A stretch of 64,000 bases of DNA from Cryptomeria japonica (GCF_030272615.1 NC_081411.1:211996744-212060743), one strand, 5' to 3'; positions 35,052 through 46,899 are shown, numbered from the stretch's first letter. Notes: generated by a model not told the origin, from the sequence alone. Program-made: numbers and translations.

Positions 35052-36595
35052 TGTAATATCTCTTGGTCTTATATGTCTAAAATTTGCTTGTGAGACACAA
35101 GGAATATCGTCAAACACTTTACGGACAGTCATCCAACTTGCTGGTCTTACAAATCAGTCTGATATAGCCTTATTAGAATGACTATAAATGGCCCCCAAAG
35201 CTGGACAATTAATACTGCAATGCATTAATGATTATCTGAATGCTTAAAAGACTCTCTAGGCATTAAATCAATGCGTAAAGATGAATGTACAATACACTTA
35301 CAGTCATGAGACAATTTGACAAACATTTGGCACACATCCTCAGACAATGTAAATGTAGATATAATTCCAAACTCTCAGTCCTTATCTCATTTAGCCTTTG
35401 AAAGTCATTACATAGGCAGCAAATAATCACACATAGGGACTGTTTTAATGACAGTCTGAAGGGAAATTTACAGTTCTAACTAATCATTCAATCTGAAATT
35501 ACAATGGTTTTTATTAGCAATTGAACCTGGGATAGATCGCTGATGAAGATACCATCAATGCCTAACCAGAAGTAGACTCCAATGTGTAATATTGTCCTTG
35601 TTTGATGCCGCCTTGCAGCTGCAAGTCTGAAGTCTGAGAACACTAATGAAATCTGCTTCATACATCCAAAATCCTGCTCCAAACGATACAATTTCCATCT
35701 AGTGGACAGCACCAATCATCCTAAGCAATATTGATCAATCAACATGCACCCAAAGATGAAATCGATGCATTATAATGGAGGGTGGACCTGTCATAATTCG
35801 GATTCTCCAAAGAAATTAAATAGGCACCAAAACCTCCAATGAAAGGTCTTAAAAATTCGCCCTAGTCTCCAATGAAGTCTGCAACCAACAGCAATCAAAA
35901 TCGAGGCACTAGTGATGAGATATGAATCAAAGCATGGTATCCTAGGTCTGCAACTATGTCGCTGATATGCCCCTTCTAATAGATAATTTAGGCACTCTTT
36001 TCACCAATCAATACTCCAAAAGCTATCGATGTGGCCTCACATCCAATCTGCAATCATCAAATGGTGAGATTGAGACATAAATTTACTGTAGCAAAACAGT
36101 GTAGCACGACACTGTAGCAGCAAATAAAAAGTTATGATATCAAACTTAATATACTCAATATGAAGGACTTAGTGTCCCTCACTCTAAAGGCAACCCCTCG
36201 AGAGATCCTTCACTCTCTCAGCTATGCGATCGGTGGAAGTTATTGTTCCCAAAGATCCTAAGTCTGGAGACACCCTTTAGGTTCTACAAAACCCTTGAAT
36301 TCTTCAATCTCAAATCCAAGTCTCCTTCCTTCTCTTACCCTCTTCTATTTAACCTTTTCCATAACCCGTCATGAGACACCTTCTAGAATGGGGTAGGTAT
36401 ACTTTATTTATTTTTAATAAGTGACTATTTAATTAATATTTTATTTTTATACTTTAGTCACTTTTAATTAAATAAATTATATATAAAGTCACTTTTTAAT
36501 AATTTATTTAATTTAATGACTTTATTAGAAATTAATTTAATTAATTTCTCCTTATTACTCCTATTAGCCAAAAGGATAAAATCGGGGACATTACA
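35052..36595 (-). mobile_element. LTR-like repeat E (TGTAATGTCCCC family), solo LTR
   Basis: 1,544 bp from TGTAATATCTC to GGGGACATTACA, with target duplication TCTTG at 35047-35051 and 36596-36600. On the minus strand it starts TGTAATGTCCCC. The segment at 36190-36270 matches 50810-50890 of copy B (TTGGGAAC...AACTGAGGGAGTG type). ACTGTAGCA words at 36089-36124 are shared with 55371-56606. It has no coding capacity. Confidence 0.85.
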
Positions 36596-36600
36596 TCTTG

Positions 36601-37138
36601 CCTTATACACTTAATCAATTTGCCTCGTACATTCCTCTTCTTCATAATGTTTGGAATTCCTTATGATACTTTGCCTTCCATCCTTATGTTAAAGAATTCC
36701 ATGAATTGTTTCCTCAATGTTTGGAAAACTTTCCAATCTTGGAATCTTTTAATACTTCCTTCCTTGGCGCTCTTTGATATTGGAATTCCTTGATGTAGTT
36801 CCGGGATCCTTTGTGCTCATGTCTTGAACTTGCTTTCCTTCATAAAGTGAAGTCTTCTTCATGATTGATCTAGTCCTCATCTTCACCTTCTGGAATCTGT
36901 GTCCGGAAATCATCTTCAAACCTTGATCATCATGCTTCATTTCCTTGTAACAATCTTGCAAAACAAACAAGCATTGAATCAAACACCAGTATGATAAACT
37001 TGATTTCAATCTTGGTGGGAAATAAATCCACATGCGGACGAATCAGTTCTCAAAACATCTGCATTATCCCTGTCCATTCTTTCACTTGGTGGAAATTTGA
37101 TGCCTATCTAGATAACTTCCTTTGTAATTCTGCCCTGC
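36601..37138 (-). other. T3 segment between repeat E and the Gypsy element
   Basis: A minus-strand reading frame (36749-37033) is open here and follows TTTTGCAAG near 36955, like the acceptor-type site before the T0 coding remnant. The encoded peptide is Lys/Arg-rich with no recognised family. It is too short to call a gene. Confidence 0.3.
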
Positions 37139-37520
37139 TGTTTGCCCTCTCGGGTAAACGGTTAAATGCAGAAAGTAAATGCACAAAACATAATGGAAAT
37201 ATATTAAATAACCAGCCTCTGTATTAATTCCACAGTCCATGTACAATAAGTGCTTATAACATTACATCTGACACGACTAACATGATCCTTTTGAAGAAAA
37301 GGTACACTATATATAATACCCGAAGGGTCATCTGACACGACTAACATGATCCTTTTGAAGAAAAGGTACACTATATATAATACCCGAAGGGGTGCGACAC
37401 AACCGTCGCGACTCCAACTACCTACCCGTCGGCTAACTAACTGACCGCCGTAACTCAATATTACCGACGACAACATAAACATAATATGACAACATAACAT
37501 AATGATTATTCCTGGCAACA
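37139..37520 (-). repeat. Gypsy 3-prime LTR with internal 64-bp duplication
   Basis: 382 bp against 318 bp in the other LTR. The extra length is a tandem doubling of GACACGACTAACATGATCC... to ...CCCGAAGG (about 37268-37395). On the minus strand it runs TGTTGCC... to ...GGCAAACA. Confidence 0.9.
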
Positions 37521-37535
37521 TCATCCCCCCCAAGA
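37521..37535 (-). other. Gypsy polypurine tract
   Basis: Minus strand CTTGGGGGGATGA precedes the 3-prime LTR. Confidence 0.65.
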
Positions 37536-38300
37536 AAAGAAGTCGACTCCGACGACTTAATACAAAATAGAGATGAACGGCAGGAACTACTAACGCCAGT
37601 CGGGCCCGAATCTTATACACTTGCTGCGTCCTCGCCTGAAAACCCTTTTCTGCTACCATCCGATGCTCAAGTGCGGATTTCACCAATATTGCTTCCTTTG
37701 CCATCACAGTCCTCCTGTGCCTAACCCAAACTTGTCTGCAAAACATGTTTTTCAGTCTCAGGTTCCACCAACTGCTACTCAAATGATATTGTCTCCCTAG
37801 CCAATTTGTCCTCGATAGCCACCCGTGCTGCTCTCCCGGCATCCAACTCCTGGGTACGCTGAACTAAGTCTCATGCAACTATTGCCTCCAACCTGGTGGT
37901 CAGCTCCTCCCAAGCCCTCTGTGCATCCACCAAGGCAACCTCACGTCCAGCCGAGACATACTCCGAGTTCCTCAAAGCGTACCAGTCATGCCTGGAGGTG
38001 GCCACAATCCGCTGGCACAAATGCTAGGAGACACCTCAAATCCTCCATCACACTCCCCAAAGGCAAAAAACTGAACTGAATAACTCCCTGGTGTCATACA
38101 ATTGCGCGGACCTGCAATGCCTTCCCTCAAACTCTGTTTGTTCGCAACCTCCAAATGCGTCTCCCTCTACGGCTTATGGCTTCCCGCCAATGCTTAGCGT
38201 CAGGCTTCTTTCTCACCGTACGGAACAACCAACACTTACCATGACTTCTCAAATGCCCTCCGCCCAACTCGAAAAAGTGTATTGTAGCTCAAAAAATAAA

Positions 38301-38371
38301 CTGGGGGTATGGGGGCAACGCCCCCAGCGGGGTCGAGGGGCAGCGCCCCTCGCGGGGTGCAGGGCCAGCGC
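38301..38371. repeat. GC-rich hairpin cluster
   Basis: GGGGGCAACGCCCCC and GAGGGGCAGCGCCCCTC follow each other. GC-rich hairpins of this kind occur in several plant LTR families (from memory). They lie in the 3-prime untranslated part of the Gypsy element. Confidence 0.6.
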
Positions 38372-38729
38372 CAATTTACAACCCTCAGAAACATACGAAA
38401 GTCCATGGCGCACAGCATTTCTGTGATATTTTAAGATGCCAAAAACCCTTCTTTTCCACTCTGAATTTCCAGTGTCCTGGCTTCAAACTCCAGCGAATCA
38501 TTTTAAATCTAGTCGTCGTCATTTTATTTTTTTTGCACTGTAATGTCCCCGATGGCACCCCGGCCATACAACCTCCCTGTACGGTCAACAACAACATTGG
38601 CACCTCTGATCGTGCGGCCACCTTCCCGTGTCGTCAACACCCCTCCACCGTATGGCGGACCACTGACGACGGAGCGGCTGCGTGGTTGTGCGTCTTAATC
38701 TTTGCATGCGTTTTCGGCGTTGTGCGGGC

Positions 38730-38985
38730 TTTGTAGTTGCAGGTGCCACCGCACGACGGTGGTTACCACCGCCGGTGTCCACCGTACGGTGTTACCATCG
38801 CCGGTGGCCCACCGCACGGTGGTCACCGTCGATGTTACCACCGCACGGTGGTCGCCGGTGGCCCACCGCACGATGGTCACCGCCAGTGGTCACCATCGGT
38901 GTTACCACCGCCGGTGTTACCACCGCCGGTGTTACCACTGCACGGTGGTCGCCGTCGGTGTTACCACCGCACGGTGGTTCGTTCC
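38730..38985. repeat. Minisatellite of ACCGCACGGTGGT / GCCGGTGTTACC
   Basis: About ten irregular copies of CCACCG...CGGTGG words in varied order, many of them palindromic. Long open frames on both strands here come from the repeat. It is followed by T-runs at 38987-39003 and 39050-39070. Confidence 0.7.
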
Positions 38986-39289
38986 TCTTTTTTTTTTTTT
39001 TTAATATATATAATTTTTTTGACCATACGGTCGCCTGTCATACGACCATACTTTTTTTTTTTTTTTTTTTCATCTCCTAATTAGTTGTCTTAGAGAGTCA
39101 TCTGCTTGGGTCCCCTGTCTCTGGGATTGCCCTTCATCCTTCTCGGTTTTCCTCGCCCGAGAGTCGCCTGTTGTGGTCCTGTGCCTCTTGAGTCGCCTGC
39201 CTGGACTCTCGAGTCCCCCTCCATCCTCTCGGGTCCCCCTCCGGGCTCTCGGGTGTCTGTCCGGCCTCTCGGGTCCCCTGTGCACTTCG

Positions 39290-40196
39290 CGTGGTAGGGT
39301 TTCAATTTGTACCCGTTGGTGGCCAATCTATTTTCAATGGCCATCAGAAGACCTGGAACCACAAATTCTACAGGCACCACAGTCTCCTTCCCGTATATAA
39401 GAAGAAGAAGGATAATAAAGATTTTGAAGGCTGCGGCCTTCCACACAGGGTTCCAATCGTTGCCAACACTCTTCGGATTATTTACGTCGCCAGGGTTTGG
39501 GGCGTCTCCCTTCCAATATTCTCTGTATTCCGGCAGGTACACCTCTGTTGGTTGCTCTGGTTCCTCTACTTTGAGCCTGTAGCTTTGGAACATTTTGTAA
39601 TCCTCCATTTGCCAGTGGAAGAGCCCGTTAAGTGAGCATACCTCATCTTTAGAACATCCCTCCAATTCGAGCACCCCTTCACTGTTAGGCTCCATCGCGT
39701 TCTTGCCCTTGCTTTCATCGGGACCCCCTTCCCCTTTATTAGAGTCCTCTGAGTCCGAGTCGGAAGAGGCGAGCTCTTCGCCGACATCTTGGGTGTGTAG
39801 GTCAATTGTATATTTCCGCCCTCCCTTCTCCATGGAAAGTGTATTTTTCTTCCAGTTGTGGTTTACCCTCGCGTTGATCAACCACGCTCTCCCCAGGATG
39901 GCGTCATAGCCTTTCTTCTTCGAGGGAATAACCACGAAATCTAACAAGAATGGTTGCGTACCAATTGTCACTTGCTGGGCCATCAACAGGCCGAGTGGCT
40001 TAATGCCGTGTTGGTCTGCTCCCACCAAGTTGAATGTGGGTGGCCACAGGGTGGGCTTCCCCAGCCGCTTCCATGTTTCTTCTGGTAGTACATTCACCCC
40101 AGATCCCCCGTCCACAATGGTGTCCTTCAGAATGGTCCCACGGATACCCATTTCTACCACAGCTGGGTGTCTACCACTGCTCAAGGCTAGTAACAT
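39290..40196 (-). pseudogene. Gypsy aspartic protease joined to the integrase tail
   Basis: The 368-residue open frame starts with an aspartic protease: IVDGGSGVNVLP with Asp29, then GADQHGIKPLG and KKGYDAILGRAWL. An acidic Ser/Asp linker follows. Near 39400 the frame passes into YGKETVVPVEF...NGYKLKPYHA (about 39400-39290), the end of a Gypsy integrase region, so about 2 kb of pol are missing at this junction. The remaining C-terminal part down to 39090 is repetitive Gly/Arg-rich read-through. Confidence 0.85.
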
Positions 40197-41143
40197 CGGG
40201 TCAATCGAAGGGCTAACGGAACCCGTACCTGTGGTGCACTCGACGATGCGGTGGCGGGAACCCGTACCTGTGGTGCACTCGACGATGCGGTGGCGGGAAC
40301 CCGTACCTGTGGTGCACTCGATGCTGCGGTGCTTTGCACATTGGTGAGGATGGCAGTCCTCAATTGTGGCATAGAGTCTAGAAGGTCTTTTACCTTTATC
40401 GGCACCTCCATCTGCAATATTTGCCCAATGATGTTATTTTCCGCTTCCGTACGGGATGATGTACTCGCCACCTCGTTGTCCCGTCGTTCGGTCGTCATCT
40501 CACGTTCAATATTGGCCTTTGCCTCCCGTAATCTATCCTTCTCCGTACGGGGGTCGAGATAAGTGGCTTTTTTCGTCTGGGCGCGAGTGATCTCCAGTAC
40601 TTCTTTCTCACCAGTCTTCTCAGCCTTCTCAATGTTGAGGAGATTAACCCCTGCCTACGGGCAATTTGCGTCCTCATGGTTGCCTGGCCCACACCAATGG
40701 CAGAGGTGCTGAGGGGTGGCTTCCTTCGTGCAATCACGGGCGAAGTGCCCCCACTGATTACAGGCCCTACATTGGACAATTGGCCGGCCCTTGGCGTGAT
40801 ACTGGATACGGCTTCCGTTATTGTTATTGTTGCTATTCCTTCCGCCGCCGCGTCTGTTGTCCCGATATCCTCCAGATGATGCCGTTGTGTTAGTATGTTG
40901 GCCGGTACCCGCTGGTGCGGATGTTGTGGCCTGCTCCGTGAACAACACCTGGTTCATTTGCGTACTTCGGGTTTTCATGTTGTATGGGCACTCCTTGGTG
41001 GAGTGTCCCATCACTTGGCAAATCTCGCAGAATGCCTTCTTTTGGCAAGTACCCTTTGTGTGCCCTTCCTCTTTGCACTCAGTGCACCATATGTCCCCTT
41101 CGTTCCGACCAGTGCTTCTCATTATTTTGAATTCTTTTCTCAT
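40187..41143 (-). pseudogene. Gypsy gag C-terminal part with four zinc knuckles
   Basis: Knuckles are CTECKEEGHTKGTC, CEICQVMGHSTKEC, CRACNQWGHFARDC and CHWCGPGNHEDANC, in one frame from 41143; a TAG at 40655-40657 interrupts, then the frame continues to 40187. The last part has a 39-bp tandem repeat (about 2.7 copies, 40218-40325) coding for a 13-residue VRVPATASSSAPQ unit. A frameshift separates it from the protease. Confidence 0.85.
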
Positions 41144-42369
41144 TCGCTCATGTCTTTCTGGAGCGCTTGCACCCGTTTGCCAGCCTCGTCGTCGCTGCTG
41201 CTTTGCTGTGAAGAGTCATCATCCTCGGATGAGGATTTATTACTTTTCTTCTTCTTTGATGTTTTGTGTTCGCTCTCTAGGTCCATCGCCCTATTATAAG
41301 CGTCGTCATATGATGTCGGGGGTACAATTTTCATCTTCCTCCGTAGGGAGGATTTCAACCCTTCAACGAACCATCGTTTCTTCAATCCATCTGCGGGTTG
41401 GCTTTCCATTTTACCCAAGAGTTCTTTCAGCCTCCGACTGTATGCCCGTACTGTCTCCTTGGTACCTTGTTTGGTACTGTATATCTCCGTTACAATTTCA
41501 TTGTCATCACGGAGCAACCGAAACTCCCCCGTGAATTCCTTTTGTAGATTGGCCCACGTGGCCACTTTTTGCTTGTCCACATCGGAGTACCAATCTATGG
41601 CAACTCCTCGTAACGTGGCTGGGAACTGCTGTACCCAGTCATCCTGGTCTGTTACTCCGTTGGCGGACCAAATGGTTTCACATGTACAGCAGTGCCGTAA
41701 GGGGTCTTCCTTGCCCTCCCCTGTGAACTTTGGCAATTTTTGTTTACTCGCCATCCCTCCGCTGGGTCTCGCTCCTCTAATTCCTTATGTGCTTGTACCT
41801 GGCGATCCTCCGCCTCCTGCAACTGAACCTCCACTCGTGGGTCCTCCGGAAAAAGTTGCTGACACCAAACCAAACAAATTGCCTCCCGTACGATACCCTT
41901 GTGCTCCCTCGGCACCTTGGGTCGTACCGTCACCTTCCGTTGTCTCCCTCCGGTTGGTTGTCTCCCTCCGGTTGTCCTCTGAAATGGACAAATTCTTTAG
42001 CAAGTCTCTGGTAGCGTCGATCAGGTTTAGACTTCGCCTTGTTTGTTCCACCAACTCTTCGTGGCTTCTTACCCTACGGAGGTATTCTGGCGAACTGTAG
42101 AGTTCTCCTTCGGCACCCTCCATGACTCCTTCTGGCAGCCCTACAACAGTGTAGACAGTGTAGTTCTCTCCGTCTATCTCTGCCTCCGCAACCTCCGTGA
42201 CACCTCCTGGGTTCCCTTCGAGCAACCCCTCGGTCGGTCGTCCCTCGGCAAGCTGCCTTAGCCTACGCCTTCGTTCTATCTGTTGTCTGAGATTCAACAC
42301 GGTTTGTGCCACTTCCCATTCATCACTCTGTATCTTTTTATTTTTGTCCTTATTTAGTCTATTGGGCAT
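41140..42369 (-). pseudogene. Gypsy gag
   Basis: An N-terminal 194-codon segment (42369-41785) of charged and Gly/Thr-rich sequence is separated by one in-frame TAA (41785-41787) from the gag core (41754-41140), which has the retrotransposon gag pattern: GVAIDWYSDV, WANLQKEFTGEF, AYSRRLKELL, WFVEGLK. The stop TGA of this frame overlaps the ATG of the next (ATGA at 41143-41140), most simply a small indel. Confidence 0.85.
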
Positions 42370-42639
42370 AAGTCACTTCCATACATAACAACCACACGCC
42401 ATGCACACAAAAAAACTTTTTTTTTTAATTTTTTTATTTTGCCTTTCGGCCACAATTTATATCAGCAGTGTGTCGGGATTATTACAAGGTTCAATTTCCC
42501 CTTCGCCTCTTGCCATCACGCTCTGCGTCCCACGACGATTGTTCCCTTTGCGCGTCGTCGGCCTTTGGGTCAATCTCACCGACGGGTAGGCCCGTTGTGT
42601 CCATGCGCCATCCGTGTCTTCCGTTCCCGAGTTCGTCTA

Positions 42640-42652
42640 GGCAACGGCGCCA
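42640..42652 (-). other. Gypsy primer-binding site, TGGCGCC type
   Basis: Minus strand TGGCGCCGTTGCC lies two bases inside the 5-prime LTR. This type is common in plant Gypsy elements. Confidence 0.9.
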
Positions 42653-42654
42653 AA

Positions 42655-42972
42655 TGTTTGCCCTCTCGGGTAAATGGTTAAATGCAGAAACTAAATGCAC
42701 AAAACATAATGGAAATATATTAAATAACCAGCCTCTGTATTAATTCCACAGTCCATGTACAATAAGTGCTTATAACATTACATCTGACACGACTAACATG
42801 ATCCTTTTGAAGAAAAGGTACCCTATATATAATACCCGAAGGGGTGCGACACAACCGTCACGACTCCAACTACCTACCCGTCGGCTAACTAACTGACCGC
42901 CGTAATTCAATATTACCGACGACAACATAAACATAATATGACAACATAACATAATGATTATTCCCGGCAACA
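42655..42972 (-). repeat. Gypsy 5-prime LTR
   Basis: 318 bp, partner of 37139-37520 and without the 64-bp duplication. Confidence 0.9.
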
Positions 42973-43219
42973 CCTGCAATGGAAATCCGACTCCCATCCG
43001 AACTCATTGTCCTTGAAAATTTTGTGTTGATTGGATCATCATTCAACGGAGTGGAACTCCGGACACCATCAAGACTTCGTTCCTGACATTTGTCCCAACA
43101 TGTGATAGGTAATCTTAGAAAATTATAATACCAACTCTGGACAATATGAAGGTCTGGATTAAAGTCTAGAAGATTTTCCTCAAGAAAAACTGATTTTCAG
43201 ACTTAGGATAAGTCTGATC

Positions 43220-43900
43220 ACAATTGCTAAGTCTGAAGACACACTGAAAATGATGAATATCAATGGCTGGAAATGGTCACAGCCACGTCACATGCTTTCA
43301 TTTGAATTATTTTGCCCCTCAAAACTCAGAAATGGTCACATCTAGGCACAACTATGTGGCTGGAATTGAAGTTTCAGTCTGAAGACAACCTGGTATACTC
43401 AAAAAAATATCAAAATTAGTGCCAATAAGTATACCACAATTCTGAAAAATGCTTGGAAAAGGGTGTGGAAACGTCTGATTTTCTGATTCTTAAAATCTCA
43501 AGACACCCTTCCAAAGTCCAACAATGGATGCCCAATGTCTGAAGACAACCTACAACTTGAATAAATCAGTCATTAAAACTTGTCGCAGTCATAGGAAACA
43601 CCTGTATTTGATGGATTTCACCTTCCCAAAGTGAAGTTTGTCAAATCTGGGCAAAAAGGGCTAATAAAAAATATCTAAGTCTGAAGACAAATCTGAGAGT
43701 GAAGTTTCAAACTTAGATCAGCAATGGAAGCTCCACCAGATGCCCAAAAAACTCATAAAGATGATTCACAACTGAAATTTCCCAAGTTGGCAAGTGGCTA
43801 GAAATGAATCAGTCTGAAGACAACCTGCAACTATGGAGTTTCAGACTGTAACAACTATGGAGTTTCAGACTGTAACAACAATGGATAAAGCGCAAATTCA
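43220..43900. repeat. Array of TCTGAAGACAACCT words in T3
   Basis: AGTCTGAAGACA(A/C) occurs near 43230, 43378, 43540, 43678 and 43812, about 130-160 bp apart. A 24-bp unit (GGAGTTTCAGACTGTAACAACAA-type) is tandemly doubled at 43836-43882. It takes the place of the hairpin array of T0 and T1. Confidence 0.55.
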
Positions 43901-44194
43901 ACTTGAATAACTTCCTAAGAGCAAGAAAACAACACCAAAAGGTCCTAAAACACCTTGGCACTTTAAAATCACTGACGAGGACGTTCAAAAATATGCTAAC
44001 GCTCAAATGTCAACGCAACACTTAGCAAGAATAAATCAAAACCCTAAGGCAACCCCTAGACTTAGGCAAAACTCAAGATCACTCTAACATTTGACATTTT
44101 AAACACATGATCCTATTCAAAATTCAAAACCCTCTCATAAGCAAAGGCAGACACTAGGAAATTAGGCAAAACTTCTACATTAAAAACCAAAAAG

Positions 44195-44241
44195 CGGGGG
44201 TCCCCATTTGCAATGGGGTGATGTGTGAAGACGTAACAACA
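44195..44241 (-). repeat. Conserved 5-prime terminus of T3
   Basis: Minus strand TGTTACGTCTTCACACA, CACCCC, ATTGCAAAT loop, GGGGACCCCC. It has lost two bases or changed them relative to TGTTGTGACGT. Confidence 0.7.
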
Positions 44242-45597
44242 TCTAGCGCCACCTCAAACAAATGTTCCTAAACATTTCAAAGATAAAAACCCAATCCACG
44301 CTTAGAACCTCCGGAAAATTCAACCCAAACCTATCAAGAGACTAAGAAAGTACTTCAAAATTGAAAAAGAATCCCGAACTGGACCAAGGTACCTAATCTT
44401 TGATTACCCATGTGTGTGCAAATGCATTCATTCCGGCTCATAAGAACATTGTAACCACTTAGAATCCACCGTGACTAGCTACATGATTTATCCTAACTTC
44501 ATAAGCATCCTGGATTGAGCCTCGTTGCCAGTCGGACGTTTATAGCCCGGACGAGGTTATCATTGTAATCTCACGAATATTGCTCCACTGAAAGCCAGGC
44601 GTCCATAGCCAGGGTGGAGTTACTCGCATGTTCCCATAGCCAAAAAAAAATTTGATATTTTTTCATTTCATCTTTCTCTGATCTCTTGAATTTTCTCTTT
44701 TCTTTCTCATGATACTTTCTTTTCACATATCTTCCACACTTGCAGTTTGGCACGTAAGCAGTGAAGCTCACTTGGGTTTGAGAATTACAATGGCGCTAAA
44801 GCAAGATTTTAGATTTTTCACTAGCCACAACTTCACCTAAGAAACCACAATGACTTAGAACAAACAATTAAATGTATAAAATATAGTAATCGAAAGATGT
44901 TGATATCCAGACACAATAAGTGATTTTCTTCCATGTCAAGTACAAGTCCTAACCAAATGATGAAGCTAGAGAGGAACAACCTCGGATTCAAAAGCACTTC
45001 ATGAATACATACCTAAGAAATGGACCAAACATAAGATCCAAAATCTTACTAGCATGCGAGAAGACAACACAACACCCATCTCACAAATAGAGGTTTCCAC
45101 TTAGGACACCTAAACTAACCAAAACGACTGACTAAAGCAAACTAAACTAAAGCAAACTGAGCCACCGAAGCATCTTGAATCAAATAACCCAAGGCAAATT
45201 GACGACCTGGCTCAACAAAACCTCTAAGCTATGCATGAAAAGAAAACCTACTCTAACTATATACAAGGCTCCTAGAGCTGTCACAACTCAAAGAAACGAC
45301 ATATGTACATAACTTCACAAAATTTCTAAAGATATGCAACAAGCGCATGGCAACGATGATGGTTCTCAAACGGGCAAATTCATCCTTGAATATGGAAATG
45401 TAAGCTCTCACAATGCAGGATTCATACTCAAGCAACTCCTCACACAAGATGATCAATTGGGGTCGTTCATCCGGTCCATGGTCAATCCAAATGCAAGTTG
45501 TTTTCCCAAAACCCCCATAATCAAATTCATAAAAATTTTCAAAATTAGGATTAAGGAAAGAGACAACCTGGGGATTTTCATGCTCAGATAGGAATTC
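44242..45597. other. No gene; two short hairpins
   Basis: Two similar inverted repeats follow each other: CCTCGT...ACGAGG (44519-44555) and CTCCAC...GTGGAG (44581-44618). Each encloses a (A/G)CGT(C/T)(C/T)ATAGCC phrase. The rest is AT-rich with no supported coding sequence. Confidence 0.45.
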
Positions 45598-46761
45598 TCA
45601 CTCAACATCCATCAGTTCCTCATCAAAAAAGAGACTGTCAACTACATCATGAGCTCGCGATTGGAGATGGATCATTCCACTTGCATCTTTGATATGCAAA
45701 TTCACACTTGCTAGTTCTCCTTGCGCCCTTAGGACTGGAAGTAGCGCAACCTCAAATCGCTCATCACTCATCACTTCCATGGCAACAACAAGATCAATAT
45801 CTTTCATAAACCACGCATCTTTATGAAACTCCATAAGCATGTCCTCAAAAATGAGACTTTCCTTGAAAAGTTGATCTTCAAAAATTTCCTCAATTCACTT
45901 TTGGTATATGATCTCAAGTGATAGTGCCCCATCCAATTGTTCATCATCCACTAGATCTATCTCAATAATGTTGGAGGTCTCTTCCTTCAGGATGGTTTGA
46001 CATTCTTCATTCAACTCTTCTTCTTGCAAAACTAAATGCTCATCCATACTATCTCCTTGCAACCCATTCAACAATACTTCGGGAGGTCGAACTTGGTGAT
46101 GAATCATGCCATTCGCAACAACTCGCTTCTCTCGGAACAATGTCAGTAATGACTCCTCTTGTACTTTTTCCTTAAGACCTTTCATCGTCCCCTCGAATTG
46201 TTCTTCATATCCGGGCTCACTTGTGATAACTTGTAGTTCTTCGCTCAATATTTCAATATGATTGTTCTCTCCTTCACGACTGCTACTTGAAACTTCTTCC
46301 ATTTCATTCTCAATAATCTCCTCTTGTAGCGAGCCTGATAAATCATCATGGAACTCTACCTTTTGCAATGGATGTGAATCATTATCTTCCTTGATTGTCG
46401 GACTAACATCTTGATCGTCACCTATCACTGCCTCTTTAACTTGGATATTTTCTTCTTCAACATACTCCTCCTCAGGTCCAAGATATGGAAAGTTATTGAC
46501 TGCAATGCATGGATCATCATGTGGACTTGCATCATCGACTCGCAAATGGCTTCCTTCACTATCGGATGATGTAGTGATGCCTTGTGCTTGTGCTCTTCTA
46601 TACTCTTCAGCTGCAAGGTATGCATTCCAAGATCTATTCACTATACACTCTTCCTTGGATGGGATTGGCAATCCGAATTGGCATCTAACTTGGTTGATAG
46701 CTTCTTCACATATCAGACAAGTGAATTCTGAGTGAGGTGCATTGTGAATCCGAATTGGCAT
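45598..46761 (-). pseudogene. Unknown acidic protein, one premature stop
   Basis: A frame of 388 codons from ATG 46761 to the stop at 45598-45600, broken by one in-frame TGA at 45895-45897. The N-terminal 60 residues have a CLICEE segment and QVRCQFGLPIPSKEECI; the rest is strongly acidic (runs of Glu and Asp) and probably disordered. No transmembrane segment or signal peptide. I do not recognise the family. It could be an extra reading frame of a retroelement or a host-gene fragment. No neighbouring gene helps to assign a role. Confidence 0.5.
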
Positions 46762-46899
46762 CTAACTAATGTTTTAGATGGAATAGTGAACAATGAAAGT
46801 TATATAGTAGTAGATGGATTCCTCTTATATAAGAACAAAATTTTACTTTACACAAATCCAAGATGAAAGAGAAAATTATAAAGGCTTAAAAAGATTCAC

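Larger units (their letters stand above)
37139..42972 (-). mobile_element. Ty3/Gypsy-type element lacking RT, RNase H and most integrase
   Basis: 5,834 bp with LTRs 42655-42972 (5-prime) and 37139-37520 (3-prime), target duplication CCTGC at 37134-37138 and 42973-42977, a TGGCGCC-type priming site and a purine tract. The coding part is gag, zinc knuckles and protease, joined directly to the last stretch of integrase. RT, RNase H and the integrase core are missing, so the element depends on enzymes from elsewhere. LTRs differ at about six positions outside one 64-bp duplication, suggesting a relatively recent insertion. It sits within T3. Confidence 0.9.
33992..44241 (-). mobile_element. T-unit T3, split by repeat E and a Gypsy element
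   Basis: On the minus strand it starts at 44241 with TGTT(A)CG and the terminal hairpin CCCCATT/AATGGGG, and ends at 33992 with CACATCAACA. Its own DNA is 42978-44241, 36601-37138 and 33992-35046, about 2.9 kb. It has the conserved tail, telobox and TATA box but no PMD-type gene and no TTTCGCTC hairpins; instead 43.2-43.9 kb has a TCTGAAGACAACCT array. No clean target duplication (ggtca / tctag). Confidence 0.55.

Noticed and set aside
38539-38550. TGTAATGTCCCC as the start of another LTR-like insertion in the Gypsy element
   Set aside because: No matching ...ATTACA end or target duplication nearby; the downstream sequence does not resemble copies A-F.
38682-39285. Long open frames rich in His, Thr, Arg and Pro
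   Set aside because: Translations of the CACGGTGGT minisatellite and of T-runs in the untranslated part of the Gypsy element.
40821-42100. Plus-strand open frames of 237 and 213 codons
   Set aside because: Antisense shadows of Gypsy gag, whose zinc knuckles and gag core are clear on the minus strand.
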